Translations under genes and position numbers: made by a program | Source: Suillus spraguei | Taxonomy: Eukaryota > Basidiomycota > Agaricomycetes > Boletales > Suillaceae | Length of the DNA stretch: 64,000 nucleotides | Reading direction: 5' to 3' | Assembly: GCA_016800925.1 (NCBI GenBank) | Contig: JABCPU010000049.1 | Location: 186,001 to 250,000 of the forward strand | Part shown: positions 34,866 to 45,829 of the stretch, piece after piece | How positions within the stretch are numbered: the first letter of the stretch is position 1 | Layout of the letters: each line of letters starts with the position of its first letter | Notes under the pieces: model-generated | Databases searched by the model: none | Told to the model about the DNA's origin: nothing | The model's input: only the letters and a program-made list of their open reading frames with translations

Positions 34866-36382
34866 CTAGTATAGTGCGCCGTTGCAGACGGCACAATCAG
34901 AACCCTTTGTCCACGTCCCTGCGCTCTGCAACCGCTCTGCGTCGGCCTTGTACTCATCTTGCTGTGCGGGCGTGAGTGCCGCCCAATACATGCGGAATTC
35001 TTCGGTTGTTCCACTCGTCTCGTTCACCTGCTTCAGCCAACGCCATGCGCATAAGTTTCTGCATGACAAAGGTTAGTGCGAAACATTAAGAGACAGGCAT
35101 ACTAATACTTACCGAGCGTTCTTCGCGGCACCTGGTCGCATCTTCTTCTTTCCGTCCGCTTTTGCAGCTAACTTGTTGTTAGATGCACTTGGTCCATCGT
35201 CGTTTGTCTTCTTGATTGGGCTAAGTGCTGGGGCAGGGACTGTCTTGGCGATTCCGTTAGGTCCGAAAATATCAGCCCTTTCATAGCATTGGAGTTAGCA
35301 AGGACGAGCATGCAGTATGAGGTACTTACAGTGGATCCTGCAATATAATCTCATTCTCTTTGTCGGCACATTCAAGTTGTATGTTCTGAGATGTTCCTGG
35401 TGTGTGACAAGTCGGCAAGGTCTTATTTTCAGAAGTAGACACGGTCGGACGTAAAGGCGATCTGGGAAGATATAAGCCTTGTGGAGTGGGCTGCGGTAAG
35501 TGGACTCCAAATGGTGGGGCAGATGCATCGCGTGGGTAGGTTGGCGTGATGCGAGTATTTTCGAGGGCAAGACAATCATCAATGGGCGAAGGAACACAGA
35601 TGTTGGCGCTAGTGCCAGGCTCAGAATCTTGATCTGGATGCAGGGGCATAGCATCAGTCGAGAGTAAAGGTCGTGATATAGTACCAGGGTCGACTAGCAG
35701 TATTGATATTAGCAAGATAATGAAAGAAAGAACAATACATGCCTTTTGGTTCAATGGGAAGCAGGGGAGACAGTGCTGAGTCAACTAGTGGTAATGTGAG
35801 CATCGGAATTATGAGAAAAAAAATGCATACATTTAGGTTTCTTCAAACGGTCTTGTTGGACCAGGGTTTTGCTGTCGTCAGACAGGCGCCGCTTGCCATT
35901 TCCTTTAGCCCGGGCTTCAGTGCGTTTCAATTCCAACACCTCAAGTTCATCCAAGTCGTTGATATGCTCTTCCTTGGCTGAGAGCTTCCCTGGTACGTCC
36001 TTCCAGTTTCTGTCAGTCCCAAGATTGTTCTTCCGCCAGGATGAGTAATCAGTGATGCAAAGCAGCTCGAGTTTCCAGCCGCAGTGGTCGAATAGGAATA
36101 GCGGGAACTGTTTTGCATCTGGTCCAGGATACGGTGCAGACTATATACAAAGTCAGTAAAATACAACGATCACAAAAATTGAGCTTATATACCTCGACTG
36201 GTGGACGAGCACCCTTTCTCCGTCCGACCCGCGAACTTTCTACTTTACCAGACCCACTTTTTATGAGAGCGCGGTGGGCTTGAAGCCGACGTCTACTTGC
36301 CGGCAGTTGGTTTACTCCGTCACTGTGAAGAACACTACAGTTAGTCAAGTAACTTGTAAAATGTATGAGCTTACCCTTGCAT
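34866..36382 (-). CDS. Passenger protein of the TIR element, unknown function
   Basis: Spliced minus-strand gene. ATG 36382-36380 gives MQG, spliced to DGVNQLPASRRRLQAHRALI, then a basic stretch RVGRRKGARPPVE. Next come APYPGPDAKQFPLFLFDHCG and WKLELLCITDYSSWRKNNLG, an acidic/basic linker (LDELEVLELKRTEARAKG, KRRLSDDSKTLVQQDRLKKP), a long Pro/Ser/Thr-rich region around 35330-35700, and IFGPNGIAKTVPAPALSP with a lysine-rich segment. The C-terminal module reads NLCAWRWLKQVNETSGTTEE, FRMYWAALTPAQQDEYKADA, TWTKGSDCAVCNGALY, with the stop at 34866. The C-terminal Trp/Tyr-rich helical block recalls an HMG-box-like helix pattern, but I do not recognise a family. Basic composition and probable nuclear character suggest DNA or chromatin binding (inference). 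No transposase catalytic motif was seen. Confidence 0.65.
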
Positions 36383-36597
36383 TGGGACAATGCCAACGAA
36401 AACGATATGATGCGCAACGAGAACGACACAGAACGATACGATAGACGACGACGACGACAGGAGTGATAACGATACCGTCCAGGTGCACGACAAAAACGAT
36501 GTGATGCACGACGAAAACCACACGTGCAACGCATCTTCCTTGGAAATCTCAGATCTTATCATTTTTACTATTATGTAATTATAGAAATATCATATTT

Positions 36598-36630
36598 CCC
36601 CCGACCCCGTCATGTTGGATCTTTACTGGG
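36598..36630 (-). repeat. Right terminal inverted repeat of the element
   Basis: Its reverse complement begins CCCAGTAAAGATCCAACATG; it is directly followed by the second CTTGACA copy. Confidence 0.85.
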
Positions 36631-37462
36631 CTTGACAGTCGGCAGCCTGCGAGATTCACGGGAAGAGCCGATCCCGACCGTCACTGACAGTCTGTTCGGC
36701 CAAGGCACCATTTCTGAAAATGTTCTTGGTCTCTATTTCGAGCCCTTCAGTCCACCGCTAGAAACCACTGGACAAATCACCTTTGGTGGAACTGACCCTA
36801 CCAAGTACAATGGTGGCATTGAATACGCGTAAGCTACCTCGGCTCCTAGATCCATCCAGACTGATGGTAATTGTTTTGTTTCAGTCCTACCAACATACAT
36901 TCACGGAAATTTTGGGGTGTCAATTCGAGAATCACATACGGCAACACGGTGATCTTAAGATCCACTGCTGGTATCGTCGATTGTGGCGTAACGCTTATTC
37001 TGATTGCCACTGGTGTGTATCTACTGGAGTGCAGCGAGAAAGGTCTAATTAGCGTTCGATAGATGCCTATGTGAAGTACCAGCGCCAAACCGGCGCTGTA
37101 TACGATGGTGCGACTAGATTTCTCACTATTTCCGAAGATAAATATGGTACTCTACAAAACTTGGACTTTTCTATTGGCGAGGTACGTCAATTTTGTCAGC
37201 CCTCACACCCCTTGTTCACCATTTTGCACAGCAAACCTACAGTCTTACCCCTAACGCCCAAACCTGGCCTCGCTCTCTCAACAGCAAGATTGGTGGTATG
37301 AAGGGTTCCATATATCTTGTCGTTGACGACAGTGGCATAAACGATAACCATGACTTTATACTTGGCTACGTATTCATGCAACGCTTCTACGTTGCGTATG
37401 ATGCCACCAACGCCCGCGTTGGTTTTGCCACAACCGCGTTCACTGATGCCACCACCAACTAA

Positions 37463-38467
37463 TGTGGAATTGCCAAAGTAGACGGAGGACTGTTTGCACA
37501 AAGCAGCATACAGATTTGAAGGTTGTACGTACTCTTCTTGAATGGCAATTGTATCACCGTTGCGGACGCACATCCTTGATCTCTGTTCAATCAATCATGA
37601 TACGACGTAGCACGTTAGCATCACGCACTACGCTTATCGATTTGACTTCGAGGCGAAGTACCGAATCCAATGAGCAGAGCGCCGGTTGATCCACTGACTA
37701 CAGTAGAGAATAAAATACCACATCACGTGACTCCAAGCTAACCATATATGGTAATTTTTATAAGTGACTTAAAGGTCAGCATTACTGGTAGTCAGTTGTA
37801 ACTATACCTCTTTGATACTCTAAATACTACATGGTTTTATAGTTGTATTATAAAAATTAATCTGATCAAAAATTATTATTTTTTGATGTTGTCAAAGTGA
37901 TTTTCAAAGCAAATATGTAGTTTTGAAATTTCAAGCTCTGAGATTTGGCCGTGGGAACGTTACGTGATCATGTGTTGAATTTCAACTACCTTACAACTGA
38001 TTCGCTCTGATAATCGCAATCATGACTCATTTACATAATACCGCTCACTAACTCGAACTAATAGTATCTTTTGTTTCAGTACAGCTCTGATATCTGAAAC
38101 CTAACATAAACCATGCACAGTCCTCGGATGCTATTTTCCCAGACTACGTATTGATGCACAAATTTTGTAATAGAGTTAAACTCGCACAGAGTTTCCTTTC
38201 ACAAGACGAGCTGCGCAGCCGGCAATCACTTGTTTTAAAAAATCATACCCATTTTCTTTCGAGGTTGGTGACCATGCCGGACTGACCCGACTTTCTATTG
38301 TACTACTAGTAGCTCATTAATCGCCACAATCATCAGCCAGCTTCATCAGAACAGTTACCATGCCAATCCTGTGCGAGCCGTACAACATTTACATTTACAC
38401 AACCCGCATAGCAAGAGCCACAGGACAACGACACATCAACATAGAGCATGCCATACGTGGAACATAG
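37463..38467. other. AT-rich intergenic region
   Basis: About 1 kb, notably AT-rich around 37720-37930 with T- and A-runs. No coding signal was recognised. Confidence 0.5.
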
Positions 38468-40422
38468 TCAAGCAGAAGACGAACAATGTATCAGAATGCT
38501 AATGTAATGCATAAATTGACCACCCCCAGTGACTCCGGTGTAAAGAAACTCACCTTTGTAGCACAACCAATTCCAGAAGATATTCCAGCATCCATGCGGT
38601 CTGACGTTCTCGATATCCCGTTCCGTATAGACAATCCCTGAATCAACGCTCTCCCGATCCTCTATATTGATGTGGTTTTCTATATATCCCGGTCGTTCGG
38701 ACGTCTGTGCCGAGCCGCTTCCAGCGGTGGTCTCGTAGCGCAAACGTGAGGTTGTGGCTCCTGGGCAATTATGCCTAGTGTCGCCAACCGCCTGAGCCGA
38801 GCCTTCCTGAGTTGACGCCGACCGCGAATGGGAACTTCCCCTGGCATCACTAGAAGACCGAGCTGTCGCTGACCGACGTGGACCTGAAATCACAGTTCTC
38901 TGGAAATTTCATGAGATGTGTCATTGAGAATGGGTACCTGAACGTACCCTTTTAGCTTGTGCGGTCCCAACCTCAACAAGTGGAGTCGACGTTGTTCTGT
39001 GTGATTGAGGGTGACGAATGCGCTTCCAAATATTGTCAAGAGGCCCTTCCCGACTGGTGGATCTTGAGGACGCTTGCTGAGCTTCCCTTGCATTGGTGGG
39101 AGATCGAGGATGGCGATCCCGTTTCTTCCATATTTTTGCAAAAGGTAGGATACGTCGTTCCCGACCGGTAGTCCCTGGGGAGGCCTGCTGGTAAGCAGAG
39201 CTTGATAAAGGCCTAGGTCCACGTCGTATCTAATAGATCATGTTTAGCAGATACTTAAATTCAAGTCTGGGATGTCTTACAGGGCTACCCTTTGCACTGC
39301 CAGAGGGAAGTGGCGATTGATCGAAGAACCGCGGGTTGAGTTTCACCGAACGTTGTTCTCCTTTGGTTCTCGGGGTAATCGTTGTAGGCAACTGTTGTAT
39401 ACCATGAGTTTACTGCTCCACCACAAATTTAGATCTCACATCAGTGCGGCTACAACCAATAATCTAGTTCGCTTCGTTAGTAGTGGGGATTGAACATGTG
39501 GTATAAGCTTCCTTGCCTCTTCTACTGAACGGACAACTAGCTTACGCGAGCTATCCTTCGAATCCGAGGGCACGCTCGAGGCTGCAAAAAATTTGCCGTC
39601 CGGTGAAAATGCAAACGGATGGGTGCATCTCATGTTGGAGGTCGTGAATTCATGACCCTTCAAATCATAGAAATGTGTGGGGTGATCGACATCACCGTCA
39701 ATTTCCAGCGCCAAAAGTTTGCCATCTGGAGAAGCTGCCATAGCAAAGGGGATGTCATCTTGATCAAGGCCTTCAAAGCGTTCATCATCATGCTTCCCCG
39801 TACTTGTGTCCCATACCCAGAAAGATCTGTCGCCAAAAGCAAGCACTACTCGAGGACGACTTTGGGGAATAATAGCGGCATGAAGTAATGGTACATCTGG
39901 AAGTGTGATATCTGCAACTCGGACAGACTTCGGTATCTCCCAGGCAACGCCTTCCTTTGTACCGCTAGTGACAAGGAGACTACTATCGATAGATAGAGCC
40001 GCCACGAAAATAGTCTGAGCAGCATTTGACACTGTGACTGCTTGAGTGACTCTCCCGCTCTCTGTGTCCCATACAAGCAACTCTCCGTCCCTCGACAAAC
40101 TTATTGCGTGAGATGAGTCAGGAAGAAAACCCGCAGTGAGAATCACGTCTTTGTGCCCTGCAAATGCTGGTCCTACAGTGTGTGTTGAAGTAACATTCCA
40201 GCAATGTATTGTGTGGTCTGGTAATGCGCTTATGATTTTTTCTCCATCAGGAGACCATGCCACAACAGTGACGTGCGATTGAGTGTCTGCGAGCATCTCT
40301 AGTTGGTGCTCGCTCTTTGACGATAAGTTGGTAACGGTCACCCCCGAACGAGCAGTGCCACTGGCAATTTTCTGGCCATCAGGCGAAAAAGCCAAACAGG
40401 TCAGAGCGTCTGCAGTGCTCAT
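38468..40422 (-). CDS. WD40-repeat protein
   Basis: The large exon (40422 to about 39470) encodes consecutive beta-propeller blades: LTCLAFSPDGQKIASGTA, VTVVAWSPDGEKIISALPDH, IHCWNVTS, AGHKDVILTAGFLPDSSHAI, ELLVWDTESGRV, FVAALSIDSSLLVTSGT, FWVWDTSTGKHDD, FAMAASPDGKLLALEIDGD and HPFAFSPDGKFFAASS. Downstream exons encode a Ser/Arg/Pro-rich tail (for example PLDNIWKRIRHPQSHRTTST and PLVEVGTAQAKR) that is usual for agaricomycete WD40 proteins. A final segment is GCWNIFWNWLCYKG. The first in-frame Met is at 40422, but the propeller seems to begin abruptly. An upstream exon around 40510-40590 reading QFQQQLESSGSQIKLIHAFK, joined through a GTATAC...ATCAG intron, may belong to it. The 3' exon frame is uncertain. 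Cellular role unknown. Confidence 0.75.
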
Positions 40423-41417
40423 TCGGCGGGACTGATAAATGCCCTTGAGAAGAAATGATGCATGTTTAAGCTGACTGGATATTATATATAAAAATGTGGA
40501 GTATACACACTTGAAGGCGTGGATTAACTTGATTTGTGATCCACTAGATTCAAGTTGTTGTTGGAATTGGCCAGTGGTATGTGAATCTAAAGACCAGTTT
40601 CAGAGATGGTTGTTGAAGAAAGAGAGAGGTCACGACTGCGCCGTCACAGGACAAAGTAGTTAAGTACTGCGCGTCATAACAGTAAACATGCGGCAAAAAC
40701 ACACAAGAATTGTCATTGGAGCAACGGTACTAAACGTGTCCACGACCGATCCAACCTAATTTTGAACCACATCCGAGGGCTCAGTAAACGCCAAGTGATT
40801 CTACTAATGCAGTGTGGATTTATGTAAGAGATAATTTCGGGTGCCTGTGTTGTCCCACTCCCGGTGAATATTATTGATCATTCTCGCTCCAGAAGATTTC
40901 AGCACTGCGGATCTCCTTCGAGGCTCGAAAAGATCATTACCTGGAAGAATCGTTTTGCGGATGTCGATGACCCGGACACTGCAATGGAGAGGGCACGTCG
41001 ATGAACTAATAGCGGGTCGCGGGTACTAATTTTTTTTTTCAATGTCATGCCAAACGTGCTATACACGGCTCGGCCAAGTTTAGCTTGATCGACCTCCGAG
41101 ATATTCTAGCACTTTCGTGGGTCATGATGTGCCTGAAAGCCAGCTAATACATACGTAGGAAGCTTAGACCAGTCCAGCTTCAAGTTATCCAGGACTCCCT
41201 TCTGATTACAGCATATGGACTTCACTACCATCCACTCTCCACTACAACTCCCTCATCTCTGCCCAGCCCAGGCCCAGTGCCAGTTCCAACCGAACCTCAC
41301 GGACGCACGGATCTCCTTCCGGGTCCGGAACGTTACCTGCAGGCACTTCCGTCAATGGAGAAGACACCGATGGTCCGATAGCCTTTCTTCAAGGATCAGT
41401 AAACATTACCGCGGGAT
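40423..41417. other. Gene-poor interval
   Basis: No gene is supported apart from a possible 5' exon of the WD40 gene (about 40510-40590). Short stretches around 40900-40990 and 41310-41370 resemble each other (GGATCTCCTTC...TTACCTG), suggesting old duplication. Confidence 0.4.
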
Positions 41418-42040
41418 TATAGTCCGAGGAATGCTAAAGTGTATGGTATCCATTTATCCGATCTACCAGTTGCTAGACGAAGACGAATGTCATACTGTAT
41501 CGATACAGGACCTTTAGAGAGCATGGATATCGTAGAACAACAAAGTACCAATCGTCTCCCAGAAACACAGATTACCATGTGCTACTGACATCTCATCATC
41601 TCATGTCCTAACAAAACAGCTTCGGATATCGACTCCGGTTCCCTTGGTATCTTTCAGTGGAGAGGAGATGTCCAGATATGAACATCACGATGCGGCGGCC
41701 GTGGTGCAAGGAAATGAGTAAGCATCACCAGGGTGTCTTCGTCCGAGGAATGCTAAACTGTATAGAGTCCGATTTACGCATGCACTTGCTGCCAAAGTTA
41801 CACGAAGATGGACATAGTATCGATATAGGACCATGAATACCCTAGAACTAATCGTCTCCCAAGAAACAGCATACTACCATGCGCTCAGTTACACGACGAT
41901 GGACATGGTATCGATGCAGGACTATAGATATCCTAGAACAACACAGCACTAATCGTCTCCCAAGAAACAGTATACTACCATGCACTCCTGAAGATCTGTC
42001 ATCTGATCATCTCGTGTCCCTAACAAAATGGCGGTCACTA
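41418..42040 (+). repeat. Degenerate direct repeats upstream of an RWD-like fragment
   Basis: A block starting GTCCGAGGAATGCTAAA, continuing to ACGAAGA-G-ACAT--TATCGATA-AGGACC and then AATCGTCTCCCA-GAAACA, occurs at about 41418-41580 and again at about 41741-41880. A shorter third copy lies at about 41888-41990. Segments reading CATCTCATCATCTCATGTCC (41590) and CATCTGATCATCTCGTGTCC (41999) extend two of the copies. Copies differ by many substitutions, so the duplications are old. Confidence 0.65.
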
Positions 42041-42316
42041 CAGCGAGGGTCCCCTGATAAAGTTGGCTACCCAGCCGTCATTTATGCACACGATTCACGG
42101 CAAAATGTCCAAGAATTCATTGCTAACGTCAAATCTATGCAGTGGTTAGCCGTAAGGGTGCGACTTGCGGAGCCCATAGATCTGGCCAACGATAAATGTC
42201 ACCAGAAGGTCAGAGAAGTCGTGGAAGAGATAAGGAGATGGAGCATAGACAAATACCACAGAGATGGGTATTGGAAACTTGGTTTTGAAATGGATCAACA
42301 TGCTCTGCACGGGTGA
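41990..42316 (+). pseudogene. RWD/DUF1115-like C-terminal fragment
   Basis: The plus strand reads SSDHLVSLTKWRSLQRG, KVGYPAVIYAHDSRQNVQEF, IANVKSMQWLAVRVRLAEPI and KVREVVEEIRRWSIDKYH. This order (H-L--L-KR--L, GYPG-I-AEG, V-EF--NVK-MQW-A-RVR--EP, KVGEVVEE-RR) fits the C-terminal region of fungal RWD/Prp3-C-like proteins. Upstream N-terminal exons are missing or replaced by the degenerate repeats, so I treat it as a fragment. Assignment is from memory and modest. Confidence 0.45.
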
Positions 42317-43268
42317 AGGGCATCTCCGTCACGGTAATTGCTTGATTCACCAGACTGCGCAAATTACTAAGGATACGTATATAGGTAAGGCGAGATCATC
42401 GCATTGGGAGGGAGTCGTGGTACATTTCGTAAGTTATTTAACCGTGTGACTGTCGTTAATGTGTCTTCAGTCGTGGAAATACCAGCTGTCACAATGGTGC
42501 AGCATACGACAAGGCGAGAGCTGAGCAGATCCGCATGTCCTGCACGCTCACTGTTGGCGTTTGTGTGACCATCAGCCTTCGGTCATTGAGACCACACCAT
42601 CAGATCACCTCTGCAGTTCAAATGATTCTCCTCTGACGAAGTCAGGGAAGCATCATTCATTTTCCCTGGAATGCGATACAACTTGCCATATGACTACTAG
42701 TACATGGCACTAGCAGTTACGTTGTGACGTTTTGCCGTTGTCAACCTTATTCTAGGATTCACACATCAACGTACTTTTTTTTTTTCCAAAATTTTTTCGT
42801 ATATTTCCGCAGACTGACGGACTCTGCCACAAGGTTGGCCCCTGGATGCGTAAGGGGCAGCGTCATCGAGGCTGATGCCATGACCTGTCACATACCAGGC
42901 TTTCACCGATTTGAAATTCTGGTCGGCTAATCTCGGTGTTCGTGGATGCATCGATGAAGTTCAGGATCCTTCGCTCATTGCAAATAGTCGAAGACTTGGA
43001 TAAGATACCAATTTGCAGTGTGTTATCACTCGATCATCGTAGAGGGCTAACTATGTTAAACTAATAATTAGTCCCCGATAACAGACCGAAGGAAAATAAT
43101 CAGGCGAGACTAGGCTCTCCAGTCCCATCCTGTAAGTAGATTCATTTATCTGACTATCGCGTCCATCGCAAATCGTGTCTTGCCGTATGCCACATCAGTG
43201 CTCTGAAATCAGCGCACCTTATTGAGAGCGATCAAGTCTGATTCTAAGGCAACGAGCTGGAAATACAA
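42317..43268. other. Gene-poor interval
   Basis: No gene supported. A poly-T/poly-A run (about 42775-42805) is the only marked feature. Confidence 0.45.
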
Positions 43269-45044
43269 TTAAAGTCGAAATTGGGTACACATATCGTGAA
43301 GATATACAGTCTCAAAGTCTAGATATCGAAGTCCTTGGCAACAGGTTGCGTGTGGCCATGACTGGATACTACACGCAAAATCATCAGATTGTCTCAAGAA
43401 TGCTTCAATCACCAAGGTAGGGTGCACGGAATAGATCATATGCAAATATTGATGAACACTATGCGTTGGTCCAAAGGTATGTCCTCGTCGCGAGCCAACG
43501 AGTGGACTGCTTGGTGATAGCCTCATCCAAGTCTTCATCATTACCTCGGTGATGAAAGCAGGTGAAGAGTCCATTCGCAAGATTACTCAATGACGTGGAT
43601 CGATCTGTGTGACCAACAGGGAACAAAACCAGCGCTTCCCTGTGAAGTGCAATAGCCTCATCCAAGTCTTTGCCATTGCCTCGATGATCAAAGCGGGTGC
43701 AGAGTTGAACCGCAAGGTTACTCAATGACGAGGACCGATTCATGTGACCGACAGGGCGCAAAGCCAGCGCTTCCCTGTGAAGTCCAATAGCCTCATCCAA
43801 GTCTTTGCTATTGCTCTGGTGATGAGAGCGGATGGAGAGTTGAAGCGCAAGATTATTCAATGATCCGGACCAATCCGTGTGACCAACAGGGTACAAAGCC
43901 AGTGCTTCCCTCTGAAGTGCAATAGCCTCACCAAGTCTTTGTCGTTGCCTCGCTGCTTAAAGTGAGTGAAGAGGTGACACGCAAGATCATTCAATGACGA
44001 GGACCGATCTATGTGACCGACAGGGCACAAAGCCAGCGCTTCTCTATGAAGTGCAATAGCCTCATATAAGTCTTTGCTATTGCCCCAGTGACGAAAGTGG
44101 ATGGAGAGTTGATTTGTAAGATTATTAGGACCGATCTGTATGACCGACAGGGTGCAAAGCCAGCGCTTCCCTGTGAAGTGCAATGGCCTGATGCGAGTCT
44201 TCGCCATTGCCTCGGTGAACAAAGCGGGTGGAGAGTTGAACAGCAAGATTATTCAATGATTTGGACCGATCTGTGTGACCAACGGGTGCAAAGCCAGCGC
44301 TTCCATCTGAAGTGCAATAGCCTGATCCAAGTCTTTGTCACTACCTCGGCGCTCAAAGCGAGTCAACAGCATTACACACAGGTTACCGAGCAATTGCCCT
44401 GAGCAATCATGCATGGTATTTTAGTATTCCAGTGCATCATAATGCAGGGATATCACTTCATCCAAGGCATGCAGATCATTCATGAGCAGACACTGCCTTG
44501 CTCGATCAGCAAGTTGACTCGGTGATAACGAAAGTGTGGATGCAGCATGCCAATCCTGCTCAAGATCATTTGCATCAATGTTTCCAGCAGAATGCAGAGT
44601 AGATGTTTTCATTGCAATCAAAGCTGCTCTGTATATGTGGCTGTTGGCATGACAGAAATCAAGGACTTCGTTCAGTAACTCTTTGGTTACATCACCATCC
44701 ATTCGAAATCCCCGTTTCGCAAAGTGAGAGAGTAGAGCAATGGCAAGATGGAGCTGGGTGATGGGTCGGTCTGGATGATCAGCGAGACGCAAATAAAGGG
44801 CATCTCGAAACAGATTGATAGGGATGTCGAGGTCGAGGTGTCTTCCGTCAGCTTGGCAACTAACAAACTTTGCGGTAGCTAGGTTGTACAGTGCTGCAGA
44901 GCAGTAGGCATGATCCGTGGGGTAGAGATCCAAAGCACGTTCAAAGTGCTTGATGGATTGATTGAGGTCCTTGCTGTTCTGTGTCCTGCGGTATCGTGCA
45001 AGAAGACGATGTCCGGCATCCGTCTTTAGTGCTGATGCATCCAT
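43269..45044 (-). pseudogene. Broken tetratricopeptide-repeat protein gene
   Basis: Minus-strand TPR array. From ATG 45044: MDASALKTDAGHRLLARYRR, DLNQSIKHFERALDLYPTDH, YNLATAKFVSCQADGRHLDL, and so on to about 44421. At least five repeats of about 126 bp follow (about 44380 to 43470), each reading like DLDEAIALHREALALCPVGH and DRSSSLSNLAVQLCTRF. The consecutive repeats lie in different frames. Against the repeat consensus one base is lost at about 43931 (CTCACCAAG for CTCATCCAAG), another at about 44286, and about 10 bases at about 44128. Downstream of the last repeat (43460-43269) homology fades and no CHAT domain follows. In agaricomycetes such arrays normally precede a CHAT or NACHT-type domain. 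The gene is therefore truncated and frameshifted. The 5' end may include an earlier exon near 45120-45150. Confidence 0.78.
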
Positions 45045-45690
45045 ATCGTGGGGTATAAGCTACACCGTCACAAGCTCTTAGCATCAAAATGCCAGACTGC
45101 ATTAATGACTCACGATAGTCAGGGACCAATAACTGCGGCGTCGTTTTCATCAAAAATTCGCTGCTCCCTGCTTGGGCCGAAAGATTACTGTGATACTCAT
45201 TAACGTCCGTCAGATGTTATTTACAAAAGACGCTACTGACGATGTAAATTGTTACTGTAATCCAGTAATTCTCGGACAGATATTTCGAATGTGCGGAGGA
45301 ATTCTCCACGACAGAGCATGGGATCCGACTCAAGCATAAACGCTAACCCAAACTTTAGAGGATGGCTTGCATGGCCTACAGTCTTTCTTAATACCTGCAG
45401 AAAAGACAGGCTAAGGATCCCTTACAGAAGTATGCGCTCGTTCCATTCGAGATATCCTGTGTTGAAGTCCGACGCATCAGCGAGAGAAGAGAAGGGAATG
45501 GCCGAAGAATCCGACAAGCAAGGCACGAGGGGGAGAAGCTGAGGAACGTGGAGCGCAAGCCATGATAGGCCAATGGGGTGCAGCGCGCTGACGTCGGCCA
45601 AGCCCTGCAATATATATCAACGAGTTATGTCAAAGATTGTTTATTTTCATTTACTATAAAGTCCAGCGCCGTAGCGTAGAAAAGTCTCAG
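45045..45690. other. Intergenic region
   Basis: No supported gene; short open frames on both strands are unmatched. Confidence 0.4.
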
Positions 45691-45829
45691 TTCTTCTCCG
45701 AGAGACTGAGATGTAAGTCTGTAAATTCTCGTACGTCAGCGAAAACAATAGCGTACCTTGTTCTTATAGGTACTATGCATGTCAATAGAGTTCTTCTCCG
45801 AGAGACTGAGATCGTACCTTGTTCATATA
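45691..45829 (+). repeat. Duplication differing by an exact intron-like insert
   Basis: TTCTTCTCCGAGAGACTGAG plus AT at 45691-45712 recurs at 45791-45812. CGTACCTTGTTC-TATA follows at 45752-45768 in the first copy and immediately at 45813-45829 in the second. The first copy is interrupted by 39 nt (45713-45751) that begin GTAAGT and end AATAG, as a spliceosomal intron would. Confidence 0.85.

Larger units (their letters stand above)
34397..36630. mobile_element. TIR DNA transposon (2,234 bp) inserted in a protease gene
   Basis: The element is bounded by inverted repeats of about 33 bp and flanked by a direct duplication CTTGACA (34390-34396 and 36631-36637). The left end begins CCCAGTCAAAACCCAACATG and the reverse complement of the right end begins CCCAGTAAAGATCCAACATG; about 26 of 33 positions agree. 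Removing the element and one CTTGACA restores the protease reading GIGPVALTVGSLRD, and the paralog at 20.5-22.0 kb carries an uninterrupted homologous site with CTTGACA. The interior holds a spliced minus-strand gene (34866-36382) and a 94-bp tandem repeat near the left end, but no recognisable transposase. It is therefore probably non-autonomous. The superfamily is not assigned: a 7-bp duplication with CCCAGT termini does not clearly match one I know. Confidence 0.85.
33773..37462 (+). pseudogene. Aspartic protease (peptidase A1), copy 2, split by a transposon
   Basis: ATG 33773 gives a secretion signal-like start MFPAALLTPLLVFSFTGSPV. A propeptide follows, then YYGHALAVGIGNPP, and the first active site as LDSGSANTWVRASKYVKT (DSG kept). 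YLDYVTVGPGLTVLQQSIGV leads to GIGPVALT at 34396. There a 2,234-bp element (34397-36630) interrupts the gene. The reading resumes exactly after it as LTVGSLRDSREEPIPTVTD, SLFGQGTISENVLGLYFEPF, TTGQITFGGTDPTKYNGGIE. The second active site is degraded to STAGIVDCGVTLI, where copy 1 has VDSGST. The C-terminus is QTYSLTPNAQTWP, DNHDFILGYVFMQRFYVAYD and TAFTDATTN, with TAA 37460-37462. The insertion plus the altered second motif make it non-functional. Confidence 0.85.
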
